Source: Rhodosalinus sp041685465
GTDB lineage: Bacteria; Pseudomonadota; Alphaproteobacteria; Rhodobacterales; Rhodobacteraceae
DNA: 17,643 nucleotides
Assembly (NCBI RefSeq): GCF_041685465.1
Contig: NZ_JAWLFS010000035.1
Coordinates: 1 to 17,643, forward strand
Reading direction: 5' to 3'
Shown here: piece after piece, positions 6,542-14,892 of the stretch
Layout: the number at the start of each line of letters is the position of its first letter
Numbering within the stretch: the first letter of the stretch is position 1
Made by a program: the position numbers and the translations under genes
The notes under the pieces: generated by a model
Told to the model about the DNA's origin: nothing
What the model saw: the letters and a program-made list of their open reading frames with translations, nothing else
Databases searched by the model: none

Positions 6542-8737
6542 TCAGGCCGCCTGCGCCTCCGGCCCGAAACGGCCATAGAAGCTCTCCCCCGTCTCCGCCA
6601 TCTCGCGCAGGAGCGCCGGGCAGTCGAAGCGCGGGCCGTGGGTGGCCGCGAGCGCGTCGCAAAGCTCGGCCGCGCGCGCCGCGCCCAGCATGTCGAGCCA
6701 TCCGAAGGGGCCGCCCGACCAGGGCGCGAAACCCCAGCCCAGGATCGCGCCCACGTCGCCCTCCCGGATGTCCTCCAGAACGCCCTCCTCGAGCGCGCGC
6801 ACCGCTTCCAGCACCTGCGCGAACATGAGCCGGTGCTGCACCTCCGCAAGCTCGGGCTGCGCCTCGGCCGGGGGATACTGCGCCGCGAGCCCCTCCCAGA
6901 GCCCGAGGCGCTTGCCGCTCTCGTCGTAGGCGTAGAAGCCGGCGTTGGCCTTGCGCCCGAGCCGGCCCTCGTCGGCCATCCAGAAGAGCACCTCGTCCAC
7001 CGCGTCGTCGGGGTAGGCCTCGCCGAGCGCCGCGCGCGTCGCCTTGGCGATCTTCACGCCGAGGTCGATCGAGGTCTCGTCCACCAGTTGCAGCGGCCCC
7101 ACGGGGAAGCCGAGCTGGCGCGCCGCGTTCTCGATCAGCGCGGGCGTGACGCCCTCGCCGACCATGCGGATGCCTTCGTTGATGTAGGGGATGATGCAGC
7201 GGTTGGCGTAGAAGAAGCGCGCGTCGTTCACCGCGATCGGCGTCTTGCGGATCTGGCGCACGTAATCCAGCGCCTTGGCCACCGCGCGATCGCCCGTCTC
7301 GCGCCCCTTGATGATCTCCACCAGCAGCATCTTCTCGACCGGCGAGAAGAAGTGGATGCCGATGAACTGTTCGGGCCGGGCGCTGGCCTTGGCCAGATCG
7401 CTGATCGGCAGGGTCGAGGTGTTGGTGGCGAAGATCGCGTCCGCGGGCAGATGCGCCTCGGCCTGTTTCGTGACCTCGGCCTTGATCTTCGGGTCCTCGA
7501 AGACCGCCTCGATCACCAGGTCGCAGCCTTCAAGCGCGGCGTAGTCGGTCGTGGCCGTGATCCGCGCGAGCGTCTCGGCCTTTTTCTCGGGCGTCGACTT
7601 TCCCCGCTTGATGCCCTTGTCGAGATAGCTCTCGGTATAGGCCTTGCCCTTGTCGGCGGCCTCCTGGGCCTGGTCGATGAGCACGACCTCCATCCCCGCC
7701 TGCGCGGAGACGAGCGCGATTCCCGCCCCCATCATGCCCGCGCCGAGGACGCCCAGCTTCTGCACCCGCTGGTCCGGCGCCTCGGGGCGGTTCGCGCCCT
7801 TCTCCAGCGCCTCCTTGTTGACGAAGAGCGAGCGGATCATCGCCGCCGAGGAGGGGTTCAGCAGGATATGCGTGAACCAGCGCGCCTCGATCCGGAGCGC
7901 GGTGTCGAAGGGCACCAGCGCGCCCTCGTAGACCGCCGACAGGAGCGCCTGCGCCGCCGGGAAGGCCCCGTAGGTCTGCGCGTTCACCATCGCCGAGGCG
8001 CCGACGAAGGTCATGAAGCCCTGCGGGTGATAGGGCGTGCCGCCCGGCATCTTGTAGCCCTTCGCATCCCAGGGCTTGACGATGTCGGCGTCTCCCGCGT
8101 TCAGCACCCAGGCCTTCGCCGCGGCCAGCGGGTCCTCGACCACCTCGTCGATGATGCCAGCCGCTTTGGCCTTCGCCGGCGCCACCGTCTTGCCCTCCAG
8201 CAGGTAGGGCGAGGCCGCCATCGCGCCGAGCTTGCGCACGAGCCGCGTGGTCCCGCCCGCGCCCGGGAAGATGCCCACCTTGATCTCCGGCAGGCCGATC
8301 TTGGCCTTGGGGTTCTCGGCGGCGAAGATGCGATGCGTGGCGAGCGGGATCTCCAGCCCGATGCCCACCGCCGTGCCGGGCAGGGCGGAGGCGATCGGCT
8401 TGCCGCCCTTCAGCGTCTTGGGGTCCATCCCCGCGCGCTCGATCTTCCGCAAGGTCCCATGCATCTGCATGATGCCCTCGAAGAGACCCTTCGCCGGGTC
8501 GTCGCCCGCCTCGTCCCGCATCCGCGCGAGCACGTTGAGGTCCATGCCGCCGGCGAAGTCCTTCTTCGCGGAGGTGATGACGACGCCCTTCACCGCGTCG
8601 TCGGACAGCGCCTTGTCGATCAGGGCGTCCAGCTCGCCCAGCGCGTCGAGGCTGAGCACGTTCATCGACCGCCCCGGCACGTCCCAGGTGATCACCGCGA
8701 CGCCGTCGGCGCCCTTGTCCATCGTGAATTCGGTCAT
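6542..8737 (-). CDS. fadJ: Fatty acid oxidation complex alpha subunit (enoyl-CoA hydratase / 3-hydroxyacyl-CoA dehydrogenase)
   Basis: This is a two-domain enzyme of 731 residues, the usual FadJ/FadB length. The N-terminal crotonase domain (about 1-200) hydrates enoyl-CoA; its catalytic glutamates are Glu129 (GIGLEIPLATH) and Glu151 (IGLPEIKVGIFPG). The dehydrogenase part has the NAD loop GAGMMG (332-337) and the catalytic pair His462 and Glu474 in IHFFSPVEKMLLVEII, spaced twelve residues apart as in E. coli FadB. The C-terminal half includes NPxGFPVGPLQLVDE-type sequence (540-555). The start at 8737 has GAGGGCGAGAGAG upstream; the frame is open far beyond it, but only across fadA. It lies 11 bases after fadA, so the two are co-translated and should form the alpha-beta trifunctional complex. 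fadB would be an equally fair name. Confidence 0.95.
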   Translation of the reverse strand: MTEFTMDKGADGVAVITWDVPGRSMNVLSLDALGELDALIDKALSDDAVKGVVITSAKKDFAGGMDLNVLARMRDEAGDDPAKGLFEGIMQMHGTLRKIERAGMDPKTLKGGKPIASALPGTAVGIGLEIPLATHRIFAAENPKAKIGLPEIKVGIFPGAGGTTRLVRKLGAMAASPYLLEGKTVAPAKAKAAGIIDEVVEDPLAAAKAWVLNAGDADIVKPWDAKGYKMPGGTPYHPQGFMTFVGASAMVNAQTYGAFPAAQALLSAVYEGALVPFDTALRIEARWFTHILLNPSSAAMIRSLFVNKEALEKGANRPEAPDQRVQKLGVLGAGMMGAGIALVSAQAGMEVVLIDQAQEAADKGKAYTESYLDKGIKRGKSTPEKKAETLARITATTDYAALEGCDLVIEAVFEDPKIKAEVTKQAEAHLPADAIFATNTSTLPISDLAKASARPEQFIGIHFFSPVEKMLLVEIIKGRETGDRAVAKALDYVRQIRKTPIAVNDARFFYANRCIIPYINEGIRMVGEGVTPALIENAARQLGFPVGPLQLVDETSIDLGVKIAKATRAALGEAYPDDAVDEVLFWMADEGRLGRKANAGFYAYDESGKRLGLWEGLAAQYPPAEAQPELAEVQHRLMFAQVLEAVRALEEGVLEDIREGDVGAILGWGFAPWSGGPFGWLDMLGAARAAELCDALAATHGPRFDCPALLREMAETGESFYGRFGPEAQAA

Positions 8738-8748
8738 CTCTCTCGCCC

Positions 8749-9960
<1,212 letters not shown>

Positions 9961-9973
9961 CGTCTGCCTCCGT

Positions 9974-10609
9974 TCAGGCCCGGTCGCTCGGATGGCCGGG
10001 CATCAGGTCGTAAGGGTGTTTCCAGCCCGGCAGCGCCGCGAGGCGCGCGAGCCAGGCGTCGATGGCGGGCCACGCGGCCCGGTCGAACCCGAAGGGCTCG
10101 GGATAGAAGAGATAGCCGCAGCAGGAGAAGTCGGCGTTCGTCGGCCCGTCGCCCACGATCCAGTCGCGGCCTTCGAGATGCCGGTCGAGCACCGCATAGG
10201 CGGCCTTCAGCCGCCCCTGCATGAAGCCGATCACCTCGGCCGGGCGCTTCTCCTCGGGCAGGAAGTTCATCAGGAAGCGTGTCATTCCTGCCTGGCTCGA
10301 GAGCTTGTGGTTGTCCCAGAGCACCCAGCGCAGGACCTCGCGCCGCTCACGCGCGTCGCGTCCTCCGAACATTCCCGATCTCTCCGAAACGTAATCCTGG
10401 ATCGCGCCGGACTGCGTGAGCACGTAGTCCCCGTCCACCATCACCGGCGCCTCGCCCATCGGGTTGAGCGCGCGGTAGTCCCCCGACCGCGTGGCGCCGG
10501 AGAAGAAATCTACCTTCACCGGCGTCCAGGCGAGCCCCGAGAGCGCGAGGGGCAGCGCGGCCTTGTAGGAATTGCCGCTCTCCCCGAAGCAGTGGAGCTC
10601 GATGGTCAT
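9974..10609 (-). CDS. Glutathione S-transferase family protein
   Basis: This 211-residue protein has the standard two-domain GST build. The N-terminal thioredoxin-like domain (1-80) contains NPMGEAPVMVDGDYVLTQSGAI, with cis-Pro55 and the glutathione gamma-glutamyl contacts Gln66 and Ser67. The C-terminal helical domain (about 90-205) has the GDGPTNADFSCCGYL helix-cap region. It presumably joins glutathione to an electrophile or works as a thiol-dependent isomerase or peroxidase; the substrate is unknown. A GAGGAG ribosome binding site precedes the ATG at 10609. It leads the gst-fadA-fadJ operon, suggesting a service role during fatty acid breakdown such as removing reactive enals or hydroperoxides. 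That role is inference from position only. Confidence 0.88.
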   Translation of the reverse strand: MTIELHCFGESGNSYKAALPLALSGLAWTPVKVDFFSGATRSGDYRALNPMGEAPVMVDGDYVLTQSGAIQDYVSERSGMFGGRDARERREVLRWVLWDNHKLSSQAGMTRFLMNFLPEEKRPAEVIGFMQGRLKAAYAVLDRHLEGRDWIVGDGPTNADFSCCGYLFYPEPFGFDRAAWPAIDAWLARLAALPGWKHPYDLMPGHPSDRA

Positions 10610-10636
10610 GGCGCGCTCCTCGCCGACCGGCGCGAT

Positions 10637-10689
10637 GCGGGGGTTTCACACCCCCGCACCCCCGTGGGATATTTTTTTCCAAGAAGAAG
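10637..10689 (+). repeat. Rhodobacterales-type hairpin repeat, copy L
   Basis: GCGGGGGT (10637-10644) pairs with ACCCCCGC (10650-10657) around TTCAC. It is followed by CACCCCCGTGGGATATTT, a T-run (10672-10678) and CCAAGAAGAAG. The inverted partner is at 10881-10932. It lies 27 bases upstream of gst, pointing away from it. No plus-strand gene ends here, so a terminator role is not obvious for this copy. Confidence 0.75.
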
Positions 10690-10785
10690 CAGGAGACGCG
10701 TCTGCGTCCACGGTTCGTTAATCCTCTCCGGGGTATCGTCTTCCTGCGGTACAGGCTGGGAAGCCGATGACCGCCCAAGGAGAAG

Positions 10786-10827
10786 CTCCGCCGCTCGCCC
10801 GGTGCGCGCGCATCGCGGGCGGCGGAG
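10786..10827. other. Imperfect 13-bp stem-loop between the two hairpin repeats
   Basis: CTCCGCCGCTCGC (10786-10798) and GCGGGCGGCGGAG (10815-10827) pair over 13 positions with one T-G pair and a 16-base loop. It sits near the middle of the 10637-10932 unit. The gap from 10610 to 10964 otherwise holds no gene. A TTCGTTAATCC stretch (10713-10723) is its least GC-rich part. Confidence 0.5.
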
Positions 10828-10880
10828 TGGACCGAGTGCGGCCCGGGTGCGATCAAGGGGCTCGATGTGCGGTCCGGCTC

Positions 10881-10932
10881 CTTCTTCTTGGCTCAAATAT
10901 CCCGCGGGGGTGTGGGGGCGCGAAGCCCCCAC
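10881..10932 (-). repeat. Rhodobacterales-type hairpin repeat, copy R, likely terminator of the upstream acyl-CoA dehydrogenase gene
   Basis: Read on the minus strand, GTGGGGGC pairs with GCCCCCAC around TTCGC, then CACCCCCGCGGGATATTTGAG and CCAAGAAGAAG follow. Its stem begins 32 bases after the stop of the gene ending at 10965 and points the right way to terminate it. It matches copy L (10637-10689) almost base for base in inverted orientation. Confidence 0.75.
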
Positions 10933-10964
10933 CGCCCACGGCGCCGCCCGCGCCACTGCCGGGG

Positions 10965-12116
10965 TCATTTGCCCCCCGCGAAGCTGCGCGCGATGAGTTC
11001 CTTCATGATCTCGTTGGTGCCGCCGTAGATGCGCTGCACCCGCGCGTCGGTCCACATCTCGGCGACGGCGTATTCCTGCATGAATCCGTAGCCGCCGTGC
11101 AGCTGGAGGCAGTCGTCGAGCACCTCGCCCTGCGTGTCCGTCAGCCAGTATTTCGCCATCGCCGCCTTCTCCACGGTGAGCTCCCCCCTCAGGTGCTCTG
11201 CGATGCACTCGTCGAGGAAGGCGCGGGCGACCTTGGTCTTCGTCAGGCATTCGGCGAGCTTGAAGCGGGTGTTCTGGAACTGCATGATCGGGCCGCCGAA
11301 GGCCTCGCGCTCGTTGCAGTAGGCGATCGTGCGCTCGACCGCGCCTTCCATCGCGCCGACGGCGCCGCAGCCGATGATGAGGCGCTCCTGCGGCAGTTGC
11401 TGCATCATCTGGTAGAAGCCGCGCCCCTCCTCGGCCCCGAGGATGTTCTCGGGAGGGACCGGCACCGCGTCGAAGAAGAGCTCGGACGTGTCGGCGGCGT
11501 GCGCGCCGATCTTCTCGAGGTTGCGGCCGCGCGTGAAGCCTTCGGCGCCCTCGGTCTCGACCACCACGAGCGAGGTGCCCTTCGCGCCCTTCGACGGGTC
11601 GGTCTTGGCCGCGACCACGATGAGGTCGGCGTGCTGCCCGTTGGTGATGAAGGTCTTCTGCCCGCTCACGCGGTAGACGTTGCCGTCGCGCACCGCGCGC
11701 GTCCTGAGGTTCTGCACGTCCGAGCCGCCCGACGGCTCTGTCATGGCGAGCGCGCCCACCATCTCGCCCGAGACCATCTTCGGCAGCCAGCGCATCTTCT
11801 GCTCTTCGGTGCCGTAGGCGAGGACGTAATGCGCGACGATGCCGGAGTGGATGCCGTGGCCCCAGGAGGCCAGGTTGGCGCGCGAGCCTTCCATCAGGAT
11901 CACCGCCTCGTGGCCGAAATCGCCGCCGGCGCCGCCGTACTCTTCGGGGACCGAGGGGCAGAGCAGGCCGAGGTCGCCGGCCTGTCCCCATGTCTCCCGG
12001 TCCATTTCGCCCTGCCGGCGCCAGCGGTCGTAGTGCTGGACCCAGTTTTCCTCGATGAAGCGCCGGGTCATGTCGGCGAGCATCTGGTGCTCTTCGGTCA
12101 TCCAGGCCGATGGCAT
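10965..12116 (-). CDS. Acyl-CoA dehydrogenase, LCAD/isovaleryl-CoA dehydrogenase type
   Basis: This FAD enzyme of 383 residues makes trans-2-enoyl-CoA from acyl-CoA and passes electrons to ETF. Standard landmarks are ALAMTEPSGGSD (122-133, flavin and substrate contacts), KTFITNG (154-160) and LHGGYGFMQEY (339-349). The active-site base is informative. The position that holds the catalytic Glu in MCAD (YEGT) is Gly365 here (IYGGTNEIMKELI), while LPQERL (241-246) supplies Glu244 as in LCAD and isovaleryl-CoA dehydrogenase. A long-chain or branched-chain substrate is therefore likelier than a short straight chain, though this is inference. The ATG at 12116 has GGAGGAG upstream. It follows the small gene at 12153 by 36 bases, and a hairpin repeat follows its stop. 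Confidence 0.93.
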   Translation of the reverse strand: MPSAWMTEEHQMLADMTRRFIEENWVQHYDRWRRQGEMDRETWGQAGDLGLLCPSVPEEYGGAGGDFGHEAVILMEGSRANLASWGHGIHSGIVAHYVLAYGTEEQKMRWLPKMVSGEMVGALAMTEPSGGSDVQNLRTRAVRDGNVYRVSGQKTFITNGQHADLIVVAAKTDPSKGAKGTSLVVVETEGAEGFTRGRNLEKIGAHAADTSELFFDAVPVPPENILGAEEGRGFYQMMQQLPQERLIIGCGAVGAMEGAVERTIAYCNEREAFGGPIMQFQNTRFKLAECLTKTKVARAFLDECIAEHLRGELTVEKAAMAKYWLTDTQGEVLDDCLQLHGGYGFMQEYAVAEMWTDARVQRIYGGTNEIMKELIARSFAGGK

Positions 12117-12152
12117 CGCGGTTTCTCCTCCCCTTGAAACCCTGGTGTCGGC

Positions 12153-12365
12153 TTATCGCTTGCGCGCGTCGAGCTCCGCGTTGAAGAGGCGCAGCCGGTG
12201 GCCGAGCGCCTCGTCGTCGGTGACGCTGTCGAAATGCTCGAAGAGGAACGAGAGCGCCTCGCCCTCGTCGAGCCCGGCCTCCCGCGCGAAGCGGCGCAGG
12301 CGACGGTAGCCGTCCTCGGTCATCGCGACCTGAAAGCGCCGGGTCGTGCGGAAGCGTTTCGGCAT
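12153..12365 (-). CDS. Small ribbon-helix-helix-like protein of unknown function
   Basis: This is a basic protein of 70 residues. Residues 9-14 (RRFQVA) could form a beta strand, 17-30 (EDGYRRLRRFAREA) a first helix and 33-45 (DEGEALSFLFEHF) a second, which is the order of a CopG/MetJ-type ribbon-helix-helix DNA-binding unit. A third charged helix (50-69) follows. I do not recognise the specific family. The start at 12365 has GGGGAGGAG just upstream; an earlier in-frame ATG at 12410 has no such support and would add a low-complexity alanine/glycine stretch. It sits between two acyl-CoA dehydrogenase genes with gaps of 51 and 36 bases, so it is co-transcribed with them. It could be a local regulator; that is inference. 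Confidence 0.7.
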   Translation of the reverse strand: MPKRFRTTRRFQVAMTEDGYRRLRRFAREAGLDEGEALSFLFEHFDSVTDDEALGHRLRLFNAELDARKR

Positions 12366-12416
12366 GGCTCCTCCCCTTGCGCCGCCGTTGGCTGCGGGCT
12401 CGACATGCACCCTACG

Positions 12417-14198
12417 TCAGAACTGCGCCGCGTCCAGCTCCATGACCGGTGCGGCGCCGCTGCCGATCCGGGCGAGATGCATGCCCGTCGCCGGCAGCTG
12501 GCGCGCCATGTAGTAGCGCCCCGTGGCGAGCTTGGCCTCGAGGAAGGCCGGGTCGCCGCGACCTTCGGCCAGCGCCGCCTTCGCCGCGAGCCCCATCTTC
12601 GCCCACATGAGGCCGAGGCAGACGTGCCCGAAGAGGTGCATGAAGTCGTAGCTGCCCGAGAGCGCCGCCTGCGGGGTCTTCATGCCCTGCTGCATGAAGA
12701 ACATGCCCGCCGACTGCAGGTCCTTTGAGGCCTGCTTGAGCGGCTCGAGGAAGTCGCGATCGAAGGCTTCGTCCTCGCCTTCGTGTTCCTTGTTGAAGGC
12801 CTTGACCATCTCGAAGAAGGCCATGATCGCCTTGCCGCCGTCCTGCCCGAGCTTGCGCCCCACCAGGTCGAGCGACTGGATGCCGTTCGTGCCCTCGTAG
12901 ATCATGGTGATCCGCGAATCGCGCACGAACTGCTCGAGGCCCCATTCCTTGACGAAGCCCGAGCCGCCGAGCGTCTGCTGCGCGAGCACCGTGGTCTCGA
13001 ACCCCTTGTCGGTGAGGAAGCCCTTGATGACGGGTGTCAGCAGCGAGATCATAGCATCCGCCTCGGCGTCGCCCGCGCGCTCGGACCGGTCGATCATCTG
13101 CGCGCCCCAGAAGGTGAAGGCGCGCGCGCCCTCGACGAAGCTCTTCTGGTGCAGGAGGTTTCGCCGCACGTCCGGGTGCACGATGATCGGGTCGGCCGGC
13201 CCGTCGGGGTTCGCCGGGCCGGTCACGTCGCGCCCCTGAAGCCGGTCCTGCGCGAAGGCGCGCGCGTTCTGATAGGCGACCTCGCCCATCGCGTAGCCCT
13301 GCAGGCCGACGCCGATGCGGGCCTCGTTCATCATGGTGAACATCGCGCGCATGCCCTTGTGAAGCTCGCCCACGAGGTAGCCGGTGGCGCCATCGTAGTT
13401 CATGACGCAGGTGGCGTTGCCGTGGATGCCCATCTTGGACTCGAGCCCGCCGCAGGTGACGGCGTTGCGCGCGCCCAGCGAGCCGTCCTCGTTCACCATG
13501 AACTTCGGCACGATGAAGAGCGAGATGCCCTTGGTGCCCTCGCCGCCGCCGGGGGCCTTGGCGAGCACGAGGTGGATGATGTTCTCGGACAGGTCGTGCT
13601 CTCCGGCCGAGATCCAGATCTTCTGGCCGGTGATGCGCCAGGTGCCGTCGTCGGCAGGCTCCGCCTTGGTGCGGATCAGGCCGAGGTCGGTGCCGCAATG
13701 CGGCTCGGTCAGGTTCATGGTCCCCGACCAGATGCCGTCGACGAGGTTGGGCAGATAGGTGCGCTTCTGCGCCTCCGAGCCGTGGGTGTGGATCGCGGAG
13801 TAGGCGCCGTGGGTCAGCCCCTGGTACATGTTGAAGGCCATGTTGGCGGAGACGAACATCTCGCCCACCGCCGAGCCGATCAGGTAGGGCATCCCCTGGC
13901 CGCCGTACTCCGGGTCGGCGTCGAGGCCCATCCAGCCGCCCGCGCGCATCTGCTCGTAGGCGTCCCTGAAGCCCTCGGGCGTGCGCACCTTGCCGTTCTC
14001 GAGCGTGCAGCCCTGCGCGTCGCCGACGGGATTGAGAGGCGCGAGCACGTTCTCCGACAGCTTGCCCGCTTCCTCGAGGATCGCGGCGGTCGTCGCGCGG
14101 TCGAGGTCCTCGTAGCCGGGGATCCCGGCCTCCGAGATCGCGAGCACGTCATGCAGGACGAACTGCATGTCGCGGGTGGGGGCGTCGTAGATCGGCAT
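12417..14198 (-). CDS. Acyl-CoA dehydrogenase with C-terminal extension, DmdC-like (3-methylmercaptopropionyl-CoA dehydrogenase family)
   Basis: This protein of 593 residues is about 200 longer than a standard acyl-CoA dehydrogenase, matching the DmdC/AidB-like class with an extra C-terminal helical domain (about 465-590). The N-terminus MPIYDAPTRDMQFVLHDVL is typical of this class. Landmarks are MNLTEPHCGTDLG (161-173), QKIWISAGEHD (192-202) and IYEGTNGIQSLDLVGRKL (433-450). Glu435 is the predicted catalytic base, the same residue number I recall for characterised DmdC. Members act on 3-methylmercaptopropionyl-CoA from DMSP or on ordinary acyl-CoAs, and roseobacters carry several paralogues. 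Here the fatty acid genes and absence of dmdB or dmdD nearby favour fatty acyl-CoA. GGGAG lies seven bases before the ATG at 14198. It follows the MerR gene by 33 bases. Confidence 0.92.
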   Translation of the reverse strand: MPIYDAPTRDMQFVLHDVLAISEAGIPGYEDLDRATTAAILEEAGKLSENVLAPLNPVGDAQGCTLENGKVRTPEGFRDAYEQMRAGGWMGLDADPEYGGQGMPYLIGSAVGEMFVSANMAFNMYQGLTHGAYSAIHTHGSEAQKRTYLPNLVDGIWSGTMNLTEPHCGTDLGLIRTKAEPADDGTWRITGQKIWISAGEHDLSENIIHLVLAKAPGGGEGTKGISLFIVPKFMVNEDGSLGARNAVTCGGLESKMGIHGNATCVMNYDGATGYLVGELHKGMRAMFTMMNEARIGVGLQGYAMGEVAYQNARAFAQDRLQGRDVTGPANPDGPADPIIVHPDVRRNLLHQKSFVEGARAFTFWGAQMIDRSERAGDAEADAMISLLTPVIKGFLTDKGFETTVLAQQTLGGSGFVKEWGLEQFVRDSRITMIYEGTNGIQSLDLVGRKLGQDGGKAIMAFFEMVKAFNKEHEGEDEAFDRDFLEPLKQASKDLQSAGMFFMQQGMKTPQAALSGSYDFMHLFGHVCLGLMWAKMGLAAKAALAEGRGDPAFLEAKLATGRYYMARQLPATGMHLARIGSGAAPVMELDAAQF

Positions 14199-14231
14199 CG
14201 CTCACTCCCTGGGCTTGTGGTGCCGCGGCCG

Positions 14232-14651
14232 CTATTCGGCCGCGGTCCTGTTCGTCGAGGCGAGCATCTGCTCGCCCCAGGCGAGCTGCTCGCGCAGCTC
14301 GGAAATCGCGTCGTCGAGCTCGGCGCGCTGCTGCTCCATCTCCGCCAGTCGCGTCTGCGCGAGCTCATGGGCGCGCTGAATCTGCGTTTGCTGCTGATCG
14401 TCGGCGTCGTAGAGGTCGAGAAGCTGGCGGATCTGCTCGAGGCTGAACCCGAAGCGCTTGCCGCGCAGGATCAGCTTGAGCCGCGCGCGATCGCGGCGGG
14501 TGAAGAGCCGCTTCTGGCCTTCCCGGATCGGGAAGATGAGCTCCTTCGCCTCGTAGAAACGGAGCGTTCGCGGGGTGACGCCGAAGGCATCGCACATCTC
14601 GCGGATGGTCATGGTTGCGTCGGTTTCGGCGCCTGCGTTTTCTGCGGTCAT
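14232..14651 (-). CDS. MerR-family transcriptional regulator (first of two paralogues)
   Basis: This regulator has 139 residues. The winged helix-turn-helix is at 14-85: TIREMCDAFGVTPRTLRFYE is the MerR recognition region, followed by the wing (EGQKRLFTRRDRAR) and KRFGFSLEQIRQLLDL. Residues 86-130 form the dimerising coiled coil (QQQTQIQRAHELAQTRLAEM onward). Only one cysteine (20) is present, so this is not a metal sensor. It resembles the short MerR proteins, such as LiuR types, that control acyl-CoA degradation genes. The start at 14651 has GAGGA upstream; a longer in-frame ATG at 14702 lacks one. It heads the acyl-CoA dehydrogenase operon (33 bases before the next gene), so it probably controls these genes and itself. 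The effector is probably an acyl-CoA, by inference. Confidence 0.9.
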   Translation of the reverse strand: MTAENAGAETDATMTIREMCDAFGVTPRTLRFYEAKELIFPIREGQKRLFTRRDRARLKLILRGKRFGFSLEQIRQLLDLYDADDQQQTQIQRAHELAQTRLAEMEQQRAELDDAISELREQLAWGEQMLASTNRTAAE

Positions 14652-14729
14652 GTTCTTGGTCCTCGTCTGTCTCAGCGTGACGCCGGGGACATGCGGGTTC
14701 ACCCAACCGGATACAACAGCATCGAAAGT

Positions 14730-14737
14730 TTACGTAA
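14730..14737. promoter_or_regulatory. TTACGTAA palindrome upstream of the first MerR gene
   Basis: An 8-bp perfect palindrome lies 79 bases before the MerR start codon, in the least GC-rich part of the gap. On the minus strand it reads CTTACGTAAAC, with TTGTAT about 15-16 bases downstream as a possible -10. An operator over the -35 box would fit autoregulation by this MerR protein. Confidence 0.45.
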
Positions 14738-14796
14738 GCGAGACGCTGCGTCATTTCTATCCACGGGAAATCTTTCGTCTCGGACAGGGGGTCGCG

Positions 14797-14816
14797 CGCA
14801 ACGAAATGACGTTGCG
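14797..14816. promoter_or_regulatory. 20-bp dyad between the two MerR genes
   Basis: CGCAACG (14797-14803) and CGTTGCG (14810-14816) are perfect inverted copies around AAATGA. Part of it, GAAATGACG (14803-14811), is also inverted relative to CGTCATTTC at 14749-14757. It could be a regulator site or a small hairpin. Confidence 0.45.
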
Positions 14817-14841
14817 GGAGCCTTGGCCGACATGCGGCAAG

Positions 14842-14856
14842 GTGCAGGGATTGCAC
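14842..14856. promoter_or_regulatory. 15-bp dyad GTGCA-N5-TGCAC
   Basis: GTGCA (14842-14846) and TGCAC (14852-14856) flank GGGAT. It lies 36 bases after the end of the upstream MerR gene. It is short enough to be chance; I list it because three dyads share this 241-bp gap. Confidence 0.3.
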
Positions 14857-14892
14857 AACTTTCCGTGATATCTTTGGATCGTGGCGATCGGT

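Noticed and set aside
10637..10932. Target-site duplication flanking the inverted repeat unit
   Set aside because: The outside flanks (CGCGAT on the left, CGCCCA on the right) do not match convincingly, so transposition is not shown.
10965..11010. Glu369 in YGGTNEI as the catalytic base of the shorter acyl-CoA dehydrogenase
   Set aside because: The MCAD catalytic glutamate aligns with the E of YEGT, which is Gly365 here. The LCAD-type Glu244 in LPQERL is the better candidate.
14652..14702. Longer start for the first MerR protein at 14702
   Set aside because: The extra 17 residues are unlike MerR N-termini, and a GAGGA ribosome binding site supports 14651.
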